Shown here: positions 36,730 to 44,478 of the stretch, one piece after another
Numbering within the stretch: the stretch's first letter is position 1
Layout of the letters: each line of letters starts with the position of its first letter
NCBI RefSeq assembly: GCF_044197065.1
Contig: NZ_JBIQOI010000001.1
Coordinates: 62,001 to 126,000, forward strand
Length of the DNA: 64,000 bases
Origin: Kluyvera ascorbata_C
Lineage (GTDB): Bacteria > Pseudomonadota > Gammaproteobacteria > Enterobacterales > Enterobacteriaceae
Reading direction: 5' to 3'
Made by a program: the position numbers and the translations under genes
Notes under the pieces: model-generated
Database searches by the model: none
Told to the model about the DNA's origin: nothing
The model's input: only the letters and a program-made list of their open reading frames with translations

Positions 36730-36738
36730 TAAGTTTCC

Positions 36739-36766
36739 GCGCCCGGTTTTTACCGGGCGCTTTGTT
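36739..36766 (+). terminator. Hairpin between guaB and guaA
   Basis: GCGCCCGGT (36739-36747) pairs with ACCGGGCGC (36752-36760) around TTTT, followed by TTTGTT. It probably attenuates the guaBA transcript rather than ending it, since guaA has no clear promoter of its own in the 31 bases that remain. Confidence 0.55.
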
Positions 36767-36797
36767 ATTGTTTCACTTGCCTCGGAATTAACGTCAA

Positions 36798-38375
36798 ATG
36801 ACAGACAATATTCATAAACATCGCATTCTCATCCTTGATTTCGGTTCCCAGTACACCCAGCTGGTTGCACGTCGCGTACGTGAACTGGGCGTTTATTGTG
36901 AGCTGTGGGCATGGGATGTTACTGAAGCGCAAATCCGTGAGTTCAATCCGAGCGGTATCATCCTCTCCGGCGGCCCGGAAAGCACCACAGAAGCAAACAG
37001 CCCGCGTGCGCCAGAGTACGTGTTTAGCGCTGGCGTGCCGGTCTTCGGCGTATGCTACGGCATGCAGACCATGGCAATGCAGCTGGGCGGCCACGTTGAA
37101 AGCTCTACCGAGCGTGAATTCGGCTATGCGCAGGTTGAAGTACAGACCGACAGCGCGCTGATCCGCGGCATCGAAGACTCCCTGACCGCTGAAGGCAAAC
37201 CGCTGCTGGACGTGTGGATGAGCCACGGCGACAAAGTGACCGCTATTCCGGAAGGCTTCGTCACCGTTGCTAGCACCGATAGCTGCCCGTTCGCTATTAT
37301 GGCGCACGAAGAAAAACGCTTCTACGGCGTGCAGTTCCACCCGGAAGTGACCCATACCCGTCAGGGCCTGCGTATGCTGGAGCGTTTTGTACGCGACATC
37401 TGCCAGTGTGAAGCGCTGTGGACCGCAGACAAAATTATCGAAGACGCCATTGTTCGTATTCGCGAGCAGGTGGGTGACGATAAAGTTATTCTGGGCCTGT
37501 CCGGCGGTGTGGACTCCTCCGTTACCGCCATGCTGCTGCACCGCGCAATCGGTAAAAACCTGACCTGCGTGTTCGTCGACAACGGTCTGCTGCGCCTGAA
37601 TGAAGCCCAGCAGGTGATGGATATGTTTGGCGACCACTTCGGTCTGAACATCGTTCACGTCGAAGGCGAACAGCGCTTCCTCGACGCGCTGAAAGGCGAG
37701 AACGATCCAGAAGCCAAACGTAAAATCATCGGCCGCGTATTCGTTGAAGTGTTCGACGAAGAAGCGCTGAAGCTGGAAGACGTTAAGTGGCTGGCGCAGG
37801 GCACTATCTACCCTGACGTTATCGAATCTGCGGCCTCCGCAACCGGTAAAGCGCACGTCATCAAATCTCACCACAACGTGGGCGGCCTGCCGAAAGAGAT
37901 GAAGATGGGTCTGGTTGAACCGCTGCGTGAGCTGTTCAAAGACGAAGTACGTAAAATTGGCCTGGAACTGGGCCTGCCGTACGACATGCTGTACCGTCAC
38001 CCGTTCCCAGGTCCAGGTCTCGGCGTTCGCGTGCTGGGCGAAGTGAAGAAAGAATACTGCGACCTGCTGCGTCGCGCGGACGCTATCTTTATCGAAGAAC
38101 TGCACAAAGCCGACCTGTACAACAAAGTGAGCCAGGCGTTCACCGTGTTCCTGCCGGTCCGTTCCGTTGGCGTGATGGGCGATGGTCGTAAATACGACTG
38201 GGTTGTTTCCCTGCGCGCGGTCGAAACCATCGACTTTATGACCGCACACTGGGCGCACCTGCCATACGATTTCCTCGGCCGCGTATCCAACCGCATCATC
38301 AACGAAGTCAACGGTATTTCCCGCGTGGTGTATGACATCAGCGGTAAGCCACCGGCTACGATTGAGTGGGAGTAG
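36798..38375 (+). CDS. guaA: GMP synthase (glutamine-hydrolysing)
   Basis: Enzyme of 525 residues that converts XMP to GMP with ATP and glutamine. Order: class I glutamine amidotransferase domain with nucleophile in GVCYGMQTMA and the His/Glu of FHPEVTH (1 to about 205), ATP pyrophosphatase domain with the P-loop SGGVDSS (about 230-400), and a C-terminal dimerisation domain ending PPATIEWE. The guaA 3' end is a known insertion point for genomic islands in enterobacteria, and accessory genes do follow here. Confidence 0.98.
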   Translation: MTDNIHKHRILILDFGSQYTQLVARRVRELGVYCELWAWDVTEAQIREFNPSGIILSGGPESTTEANSPRAPEYVFSAGVPVFGVCYGMQTMAMQLGGHVESSTEREFGYAQVEVQTDSALIRGIEDSLTAEGKPLLDVWMSHGDKVTAIPEGFVTVASTDSCPFAIMAHEEKRFYGVQFHPEVTHTRQGLRMLERFVRDICQCEALWTADKIIEDAIVRIREQVGDDKVILGLSGGVDSSVTAMLLHRAIGKNLTCVFVDNGLLRLNEAQQVMDMFGDHFGLNIVHVEGEQRFLDALKGENDPEAKRKIIGRVFVEVFDEEALKLEDVKWLAQGTIYPDVIESAASATGKAHVIKSHHNVGGLPKEMKMGLVEPLRELFKDEVRKIGLELGLPYDMLYRHPFPGPGLGVRVLGEVKKEYCDLLRRADAIFIEELHKADLYNKVSQAFTVFLPVRSVGVMGDGRKYDWVVSLRAVETIDFMTAHWAHLPYDFLGRVSNRIINEVNGISRVVYDISGKPPATIEWE

Positions 38376-38417
38376 GACTGGCTATAAATAGTAAATTAAA
38401 CCTTTCCAACTAACTTT

Positions 38418-38450
38418 AATGCCAGTCAGTTTTCTGACTGGCATTTTTTA
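38418..38450 (+). terminator. Intrinsic terminator of guaBA
   Basis: AATGCCAGTCAG (38418-38429), loop TTTT, CTGACTGGCATT (38434-38445), followed by TTTTA. Twelve perfect pairs make this a strong terminator. Confidence 0.88.
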
Positions 38451-38677
38451 TTGGTTTTTCATTGAGTGTATGACTTCTATTTTTAAGGCCGTAATTCTAT
38501 AATATCGGCTATGGCCTAAAGATAAAAGCCATTACCAACAAAATGGCGGTATTCCAAAACAGTCTAGCCGGAAGTGCTTACAAGGGTATGATGAGATCGA
38601 TCAAATCGACAAATGAGATACTGGCCGTTGTGAGCGTCCGGCAACCGTAGCCGTAGGGGGCGAATTTAATGGCTTTG
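38451..38677. other. Non-coding stretch between guaA terminator and receiver-domain gene
   Basis: About 230 bases of lower GC than the flanking backbone. I see no convincing gene, tRNA or integrase remnant here, and no repeat of the guaA end that would mark an attachment site. It is the boundary where conserved sequence gives way to accessory DNA. Confidence 0.5.
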
Positions 38678-39448
38678 TTATGAGCCATTGGTAATCGCAC
38701 CCATGACAGTTTGAAAGAGTTCTTCTGCTCGATTAGTGGAGCCAATTGCGCCTCTTTCTCTTGCCATTCTCTTGTGCTCTGGTAGATCTGAGGACGCATA
38801 GATCATAAAAGGAGTTTTGTCTCCCATTGCGCGTAATTTTTCTAGTAAGACATAACCTTCTTGCGCCCCTTCTTTGCGATCCATATCCGAAATAATAGCT
38901 GCAAACTTATTTGTTTTTATCAATTCCAAGGCTTCGTCAGTTGAAAGAGCTAAAGCGAACTCTATTCCCTGTGCCTCAAATGCCTGTCTTTCGTAAACAT
39001 TATTTTCTGGTCGATCATCCACCCATAAAATACGATTTCGCCATTTTTCATGCTTACTCTGCCGTTTTGCATTGGATACAACGTTGACGATTTTTCGCAG
39101 TTGGCTTTCAGTGACCCCTGCACTATTTTCAGGCTGTTTTGCTGTGGCGGCGGCCAATGATGCTGCTGTAGCTATTTGTGCTCTTAAAAAATTATTTTCA
39201 TCTTTGAAATCTGACGGCCCGTAAAGCTTATTATGGTGTTTCGCAACAAGCCAGAGAAAGCCAAGAAACACAATGACAGGAAAGAAAACCATGAAATAAA
39301 TAAGGGGAGCTATATGCTCTGATAAGCCATTACCAAAGCCAACGACGAAAGAGGCAAATCCATAAACGAGAACAATAAAGAGTGCAATGATACCAAGAGG
39401 GCTTTTGGTAAATCCTATTGCAGTTTCAGCAAATTTCTCTGGTTCCAT
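38678..39448 (-). CDS. Membrane-anchored receiver-domain protein
   Basis: Protein of 256 residues from ATG 39448; an ATG 6 bases upstream (39454) is possible, but GAGG is correctly spaced only for 39448. Two membrane segments (about 17-40, GIIALFIVLVYGFASFVVGF, and 48-70, LIYFMVFFPVIVFLGFLWLV) are followed by a helical linker and a response-regulator-like receiver domain (about 139-250) with the acidic pair WVDD and a phospho-acceptor-like Asp in ISDMD. The conserved lysine near the C-terminus of receivers is not seen (GAIGSTNRAEE), so classical phosphorylation is doubtful. No histidine kinase is nearby. Function unknown; a role in phage defence is only a suggestion from the neighbouring OLD-like gene. 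Confidence 0.7.
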   Translation of the reverse strand: MEPEKFAETAIGFTKSPLGIIALFIVLVYGFASFVVGFGNGLSEHIAPLIYFMVFFPVIVFLGFLWLVAKHHNKLYGPSDFKDENNFLRAQIATAASLAAATAKQPENSAGVTESQLRKIVNVVSNAKRQSKHEKWRNRILWVDDRPENNVYERQAFEAQGIEFALALSTDEALELIKTNKFAAIISDMDRKEGAQEGYVLLEKLRAMGDKTPFMIYASSDLPEHKRMARERGAIGSTNRAEELFQTVMGAITNGS

Positions 39449-39541
39449 ATCCATCCTCAGTATTGCTCATAACACAGTTAAGTCGTATTAGATCAGACCT
39501 GATCTGACAATTACCGGCTATTTATAAAGGTATCTGTCAGA

Positions 39542-39937
39542 TTACATCTGGCTTAAGTTTTTCTCATCCCAGATGTGCTTTCCATCAAGTAACGTTTCCA
39601 TCGGCGTCCGGCCACTGCACATTTTTCCCTGATGGGTTCGCTCATTATTATAGTGAACCAGCCATTCATCAAGAACCGATTGTAATGCTTCAAGATCATC
39701 ATATAACTTTTTGCGGAACGTCACCTGATAAAACTCGTTCAGTATCGTTTTATGGAACTGCTCGCAGATACTATTGGTCTTAGGTGACGTTGCCTTCGTT
39801 TTCGTATGCTCAATATCATTTATCGCCAGATAAAGCTGGTAATCATGCTGCTCCACTTTACCGCAATCTCTTGGTGTATTGAGAGGCGGGTTATAAAATA
39901 AATCCTGATACCATGAGGGCGGATCAATCGTGGTCAT
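39542..39937 (-). pseudogene. IS481-family transposase remnant (C-terminal part)
   Basis: The readable part, from CGKVEQHDYQLYLAINDIEH through NSICEQFHKTILNEFYQVTFR and YNNERTHQGKMCSGRTPMETLLD, is the C-terminal end of an IS481-type DDE integrase. It keeps the region of the catalytic Glu (CEQFHKT) but lacks the N-terminal HTH and the first two catalytic Asp residues. The apparent first ~25 residues come from unrelated sequence, and their ATG lies inside a palindrome. So this is a decayed fragment and unlikely to make a functional protein. Confidence 0.8.
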
Positions 39938-39946
39938 GGTATCAGG
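39904..39946. repeat. 13-base perfect inverted repeat beside the IS remnant
   Basis: CCTGATACCATGA (39904-39916) and TCATGGTATCAGG (39934-39946) are perfect reverse complements around a 17-base loop. On the minus strand the hairpin follows the stop of the OLD-like gene by a few bases and runs into ATTTATTTTAT, so it may serve as that gene's terminator. It could also be a leftover of a mobile-element end. Confidence 0.75.
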
Positions 39947-39952
39947 CTATTC

Positions 39953-41443
39953 TCATGGGTTTATTGCGTCCCTGAAAATGACGTCGCTGACCATTTTTCC
40001 GTCAAGGAAATCGATCAACATATTCGAGTTTTCAAGGTCTTCTCTGGTCAATGCTCCGATTGCTTGTCCAACTACTACCTCCCAAGGTTTTTTGCACTCA
40101 ACAATAGCACAGACGAGTTGGCGGATTTTCTTGATCTTCTTGTGACGCAATCGGTCGTTCGACTCCATTAGTTCTGCAATCAACGATATGTCGGAATGTG
40201 TTTGATTATCCTCAACCCATTTTTTGGCTGCGGCTACAAACTCCACCCATGTAACGTTCATTACTGCAAGGCATGAATCAGTCAAAAGAACATTTTCGAT
40301 AGCGTAACATCGTAAGCGATAGCGTTTAAGAGGTAGGCGATGTTCAAGCGACTCGTTGATTACACCATCGCCGTCACGAAGGGAAAAGGCGATTGGATTG
40401 TCATAGAGTGTACTAAGGAGGTCTACGCAAAAATCCTCAAGTTGACTCTGTTGATCTACGCTACCTGCTAGTACGGGAAAGATTTTTATTCGACCCTGTG
40501 ATGTTCTGGCCGCTTGTTGCCAGACTCGTTCGTCGTCCTCTCCTTCCAAAATTAATGCAGCGTCTTCGCTAAGAGAAAGCGATAGGGGGTGCCCGAAGAA
40601 TGGTGCAATCTTTCGAAGTTCGTCGCTGGCCGGTATCAATGAGATTTCATTCACTGCAAAGCTCTTCGTGCCGATTGATACATATGGTGAGGCGGCAAGA
40701 GAACAGACGAGCGGAGAGCTATGAGTGGATAAGCATATGGCAATGCTATCTGCGTGGGTTCTGAATTCGTCGAGCATACTGATTATCAGCTTGCCCAGTC
40801 TAGCTTGGAGGTCGGGGTGCAGATGTACATCAGGCTCATCAAGGAGGAGTACGTTGAATTTCTCCAGATCTATTGTGTCGAAGAAATAGATGATTTCTGC
40901 GGCTAATGCAACCGCTTCTGATTCGCCGCTACTGATCTGGGCAGGATCAATGATCTGACCATCTACAAGTGATCGAAACTCATAATCGGCGTTACCCATC
41001 TCGAGCGAAATGTTAGTGAGAAGCTGATTAATTTTACTTAATCGGTCTGTCTGAAAGTTTCGCGTTAGATCAGTTCGAATTTCCGGGGTATTGGCAAGTC
41101 GACGTAAGTAAAGCGTCTCAGCCTCGCGAAATAGCATAGCCGATGCAGCTTTGAAGTTGCTTGCCTGATTAACTGCCCGAGTGTGCCTCAGCCATTCGGG
41201 GTTGTCGCTCATATTTGTGAGGACGTTGCCATCACGCTTGAACGACCCCGCTCGCTCTGGACTTACATATCGGACATAAAATCGCTGCTTGTTCTGGCTG
41301 GTTGTTTCTTCGATATCGCGAAGGAAACGGCTTTTTCCCGCGCCGTTTCGGCCCATAATTATGTTGATGTTGTTCAAGCCGTAAAGTCGGCCAATTTGGC
41401 CAGATAACTCACTTACTTTCAAGATGGTAACTCCATTTTTCAT
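39953..41443 (-). CDS. OLD-like ATP-dependent nuclease (AAA/ABC ATPase plus TOPRIM-like domain)
   Basis: Protein of about 496 residues. The ATPase is of the ABC/SMC type: Walker A GRNGAGKS (about residues 31-38), signature SSGESEAVAL, Walker B VLLLDEPDVHLHP and a switch histidine in STHSSP. The C-terminal part has a TOPRIM-like pattern, LEGEDDERV followed ~55 residues later by DGDG, as in OLD-family nucleases. OLD proteins act in phage exclusion and in several defence systems (for example as retron effectors), so antiviral function is likely but not shown. No reverse transcriptase, UvrD-like helicase or other standard partner is adjacent. The start is uncertain: GTG 41467, ATG 41443 or TTG 41422 (with a GGAG site) are all possible; the beta strand ILKVSEL favours 41443. 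Confidence 0.72.
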   Translation of the reverse strand: MKNGVTILKVSELSGQIGRLYGLNNINIIMGRNGAGKSRFLRDIEETTSQNKQRFYVRYVSPERAGSFKRDGNVLTNMSDNPEWLRHTRAVNQASNFKAASAMLFREAETLYLRRLANTPEIRTDLTRNFQTDRLSKINQLLTNISLEMGNADYEFRSLVDGQIIDPAQISSGESEAVALAAEIIYFFDTIDLEKFNVLLLDEPDVHLHPDLQARLGKLIISMLDEFRTHADSIAICLSTHSSPLVCSLAASPYVSIGTKSFAVNEISLIPASDELRKIAPFFGHPLSLSLSEDAALILEGEDDERVWQQAARTSQGRIKIFPVLAGSVDQQSQLEDFCVDLLSTLYDNPIAFSLRDGDGVINESLEHRLPLKRYRLRCYAIENVLLTDSCLAVMNVTWVEFVAAAKKWVEDNQTHSDISLIAELMESNDRLRHKKIKKIRQLVCAIVECKKPWEVVVGQAIGALTREDLENSNMLIDFLDGKMVSDVIFRDAINP

Positions 41444-41467
41444 TGCCACATACGATATCGAATACAC

Positions 41468-41721
41468 TAACTGAATAGGTGCGTTGATGCCTCATTTTGT
41501 TCACATCTGCGTTGAAATGAGTGATGTGACCGAGCTAAGGACTCTAGTAGGAGTAGAGCGACCATATTGTTCGTCTGAACAGCCTGTAGACAGCCCTATT
41601 GCTGAGACATGGTATTTTTCGTGGTATCTGCTAAGTAATTGTTTACAATGCATTGATTTATTTATCTTTTATTTTCTCATTGATATTCGAGTGGGAATAA
41701 TATTCCTGCGGTCGTGACGTT
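41468..41721. other. AT-rich non-coding stretch upstream of the OLD-like gene
   Basis: About 250 AT-rich bases between the OLD-like gene and the terminator at 41722. A 77-codon open frame exists here but shows no family resemblance and no good ribosome-binding site. The promoter of the OLD-like gene should be here; I cannot pick a clear -35/-10 pair. Confidence 0.4.
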
Positions 41722-41752
41722 AAAAAGCCTCTGCAATGCAGAGGCTTTTTTT
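41722..41752 (-). terminator. Bidirectional terminator after the GNAT gene
   Basis: AAAAAGCCTCTGC (41722-41734), loop AAT, GCAGAGGCTTTTTTT. The A and T tracts on both sides allow termination in both directions. It closes the MFS-GNAT operon on the minus strand and marks the right edge of the guaA accessory block. Confidence 0.85.
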
Positions 41753-41760
41753 ATAGCTAC

Positions 41761-42276
41761 TTATCCACGTAGCCGCCTGAACATCAAGCTCGGCTCCTTC
41801 CCCGGCACATCGTCAATCTCTCGCACCAGCGTCAGCCCGCACTTAAGCAGCACCTTCTGTGAGGCAAGATGGTTTTTGCGCACGATACCCACCACTTCTT
41901 GAAATTCCAGCACGTTGAACGCGTAATTAATTGCCGCCAGCGAAAACTCAGTGGCCAGCCCTTTGCCCCAGGCCTCTGGTGCAAAGCGATACCCCAGGTT
42001 GTTCACCGTGCAGTCGGGATATTCCACAATTCGCAGACCGCCAAAGCCAATCACCCGCTGCGGATTTTCCCGCAGGCTGATGGCCCAGTTACCGAAACCA
42101 TAAACCTGGAGATGCTCGAGCCACCCCGCTAGCACCCGGCTAGAGTGTGCGATATCTACATGCGGGCCTGCGGGGTTAAAGGTGTTGGTCGCCGGGTCAC
42201 CGTAAATGCGATAAAGATCGTCGAGATCGTCTGCCGTTGCCGGACGTAAGGTGAGATGTTCAGACTCCAGGTGCAT
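41761..42276 (-). CDS. GNAT family N-acetyltransferase (RimJ/RimL type)
   Basis: Protein of 171 residues with the GNAT fold: N-terminal LESEHLTLRPATADDLDDLYRIYGDP, the acetyl-CoA-binding loop in YRFAPEAWGKGLATEFSLAAINYAF, and IVRKNHLASQKVLLKCGLTLV. These features fit the subfamily that acetylates ribosomal-protein N-termini or small amines; the substrate is unknown. An AAGGA site lies 8 bases upstream of the ATG, and the gene begins 5 bases after the MFS stop, so the two form an operon. Confidence 0.85.
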   Translation of the reverse strand: MHLESEHLTLRPATADDLDDLYRIYGDPATNTFNPAGPHVDIAHSSRVLAGWLEHLQVYGFGNWAISLRENPQRVIGFGGLRIVEYPDCTVNNLGYRFAPEAWGKGLATEFSLAAINYAFNVLEFQEVVGIVRKNHLASQKVLLKCGLTLVREIDDVPGKEPSLMFRRLRG

Positions 42277-42281
42277 GGGGA

Positions 42282-43475
42282 TTATCCTTGTCGATAAGGT
42301 TGTTCATCGCGCGTTTTTATTGTGCGACTAGCCTGGCACAGCGCAATCGACACTGCCAGCCCCGCAACGATCAGTGCCAGTACGGCAGAGACCATCAGGC
42401 TGCCATTGAGTCCCAGATGCTGGTTCAGCCAGGCATAGGCAAACGGCGAAGCGGCGGCCAGTAACTGCGCGGGAATTAATAATATGCCGGTGCGCTGGGC
42501 ATAGTCTTCGGCGGCGAAGAGTTGCAGTGGCAGCGTGGCCTTAAAGACGGTGGTTAGCCCATTAATAGCGCCATAGCCGAAAACAAAGCCCCCGGCAGCC
42601 CAGGCAATATGCGCGCTGCTAATGCCAAGAAGAAAACAGAGCGGGATGAGAAAGGTGGTAAGCAGCGTGAGCGTCATCGGCGTTAACGCTGAACCTGAGG
42701 CCACCTCAAGAAAACGTGCGCCGGTCTGCCCGATGCCCCAGAGTATGCCAATAGTGATGGGCAGACCGTGAGCGGTGATAAACTCGGGCAGGTGCGTGGA
42801 GGTGCCGTTGGAAATAAAGGTCACCAGCGCAATCAACAACGCGAAGAGCAGGCTAGTGCGGCGGTCATGCTGTGATGCGGGGGCGCGACGCCGAGATTTC
42901 ACCGGGGGTAATTTTTGGTTTGGCAGCGTTTTTAACAGCAGGGCGCTGATAATCCCCAGTAGAGCGTAAAAAAGTAAAGCATGTCGCCAGTCGATGATCG
43001 TTAATAGCGCTGTGCCTAGCGGCCAGAATACGGCGGAGGCAAGCCCGCCGGCGAGCGTAACGCGAGAGAGGGTCGAGCGGGCGCGCTGGCCGTACAAATT
43101 CACCAGAGCGGCGAAAAGTCCGTCGTAAAGCGCCAGCCGCATACCGATACCGGTTATCAGCCAGGCGGCATACCAGCCTGCGAGCGTGTGAATCACCGAC
43201 ATCAGCAGGCAGCCTACGGCTATCAGCAGCGTGCCGCTCACGACCACGCGCTGACCGCCAAAATGCGCCAGCAGTCGGGCCACCCAAGGGGAGAGTAGCG
43301 CCATTGCCAGCATCGCCAGCGTCAGTCCCAGATAAATATGCGTTGGTGCCCACCCGGTATCCTGCGCAATGGCGCGGGCGAAGGTGCCAGGCATATAAAA
43401 CGAAATTCCCCAGTTGATGAGCTGGTTGCCTCCGGCAGCGAGAGTGATGGAGAGCGGTGCGGCAGGTGTTTTCAT
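42282..43475 (-). CDS. MFS transporter
   Basis: Protein of 397 residues with about twelve hydrophobic segments and a conserved start (PLSITLAAGGNQLINWGISFYMPGTFARAIA), placing it in the major facilitator superfamily, YbfB- or OFA-like. Direction and substrate cannot be told. It diverges from a LysR regulator across 97 bases, and a GNAT acetyltransferase is co-transcribed downstream. This is a common layout for a regulated efflux or uptake unit. Confidence 0.82.
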   Translation of the reverse strand: MKTPAAPLSITLAAGGNQLINWGISFYMPGTFARAIAQDTGWAPTHIYLGLTLAMLAMALLSPWVARLLAHFGGQRVVVSGTLLIAVGCLLMSVIHTLAGWYAAWLITGIGMRLALYDGLFAALVNLYGQRARSTLSRVTLAGGLASAVFWPLGTALLTIIDWRHALLFYALLGIISALLLKTLPNQKLPPVKSRRRAPASQHDRRTSLLFALLIALVTFISNGTSTHLPEFITAHGLPITIGILWGIGQTGARFLEVASGSALTPMTLTLLTTFLIPLCFLLGISSAHIAWAAGGFVFGYGAINGLTTVFKATLPLQLFAAEDYAQRTGILLIPAQLLAAASPFAYAWLNQHLGLNGSLMVSAVLALIVAGLAVSIALCQASRTIKTRDEQPYRQG

Positions 43476-43512
43476 TAGCTTTCCGTAAGTTATGCAGTTG
43501 CTGGCAGCATAA

Positions 43513-43532
43513 CCTGCGCGCTATTGTGCAGG
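43513..43532. promoter_or_regulatory. Candidate LysR-type operator
   Basis: CCTGCGC (43513-43519) and GTGCAGG (43526-43532) form an inverted repeat with one mismatch in the divergent region between the MFS gene and the LysR gene, the usual place for a LysR-type recognition site. Confidence 0.45.
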
Positions 43533-43572
43533 CAGAGCCCCCCGTTTATGACCCTGATAAGAGAAACTTTGA

Positions 43573-44460
43573 ATGATGACGCTAAACCTGGGATATCTGG
43601 CGACGTTTCGTTTGGTCGCCCAACGCGGCAGCTTCTCCGCGGCGGCGGATGTACTGGGTATTTCGCAGCCTGCGGTGAGCCTACAGGTGCGGCAGCTTGA
43701 ACAGTTTTTGCAGGCCAGGTTGATTGAACGTACCGGGCGCGGTGTGAAGGCCACGGCGGCGGGTATGGCGCTGCTGTCGCATAGTGAACGTATTGAACAA
43801 GCGGTGAATGAAGCGGTGCAGTCGGTCAATGATTGCAGCCAGAAAGTGAGCGGCACCATCTCGCTTGGCACCGGCGCCACGGCCTGTATTCATCTGTTAC
43901 CGCCGTTTTTACAGCAGCTTCGTGAACGATACCCGATGCTGGTGGTAGGGGTGACCACCGGTAATACGCAGGATATTACCCGCGCGGTAGAAGAGAACCG
44001 TCTCGATATGGGATTGGTGACGCTTCCGGCCAGCGGACGTGGCCTGGACGTCACGGCGGTAATACGTGAAGAGTTTGTGTTTATTAGCGCTGACGCCCAG
44101 GCTGAACTCAGCCCTGAGGTGCTACAGCGCCTACCGCTGATTGCCTTTGAAGCCGGGAGCGGGACGCGCACGCTGATTGATGGCTGGTTTCAGCAGGCAG
44201 GGTTACAGGTGACGCCGGTGATGCAGCTTGGCAGCATTGAAGCCATTAAACGAATGGTGGCTGCGGGTTTGGGTTACAGCATTATTCCGCGTATGGCTGT
44301 AACACGTCGCGACGATAGTGAAGGGCTGCACGTCCGGTCGCTGTCGCCGCTGCTTTATCGTCAGCTGGGCGTGGTGCTGCGTCAGGATAAAATTCGCAGT
44401 AAAGGGATGACGGAAGTTATCCGGTTATTACAGCAGCACGAGTGGAAGACTCCCCTCTGA
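43573..44460 (+). CDS. LysR family transcriptional regulator
   Basis: Regulator of 295 residues with an N-terminal winged HTH (YLATFRLVAQRGSFSAAADVLGISQPAVSLQVRQLEQFL) and a periplasmic-binding-protein-like effector domain (SGTISLGTGATACIHLLPPFL, GSIEAIKRMVAAGLGYSIIPRM). It most resembles CysB/CbbR-like members in the effector half. Divergent to the MFS-GNAT operon, which it probably controls. The effector is unknown. Confidence 0.88.
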   Translation: MMTLNLGYLATFRLVAQRGSFSAAADVLGISQPAVSLQVRQLEQFLQARLIERTGRGVKATAAGMALLSHSERIEQAVNEAVQSVNDCSQKVSGTISLGTGATACIHLLPPFLQQLRERYPMLVVGVTTGNTQDITRAVEENRLDMGLVTLPASGRGLDVTAVIREEFVFISADAQAELSPEVLQRLPLIAFEAGSGTRTLIDGWFQQAGLQVTPVMQLGSIEAIKRMVAAGLGYSIIPRMAVTRRDDSEGLHVRSLSPLLYRQLGVVLRQDKIRSKGMTEVIRLLQQHEWKTPL

Positions 44461-44471
44461 AAAGAGGGGAG
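44450..44471. terminator. Hairpin shared by the ends of the LysR and MscS genes
   Basis: CTCCCCTCT (44450-44458), loop GAAA, AGAGGGGAG (44463-44471). The stem overlaps the stop codon of the LysR gene. There is no T-tract on either strand, so it may act more as a 3'-end stabiliser between the convergent genes. Confidence 0.5.
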
Positions 44472-44478
44472 ATGGCAG

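Noticed and set aside
36765..38258. 497-residue open frame antisense to guaA
   Set aside because: Same reason as for guaB; shadow of a well-conserved gene with no motif or ribosome-binding site of its own.
39953..41720. Retron or other RNA-guided system around the OLD-like gene
   Set aside because: No reverse transcriptase frame and no msr/msd-like inverted repeat structure near the gene; only the effector-like protein is visible.
38376..41760. Attachment-site duplication of the guaA end flanking the accessory block
   Set aside because: The last bases of guaA (GAGTGGGAGTAG) are not repeated convincingly; the best hit, GGAGTAG near 41550, is too short. No integrase is in the block.
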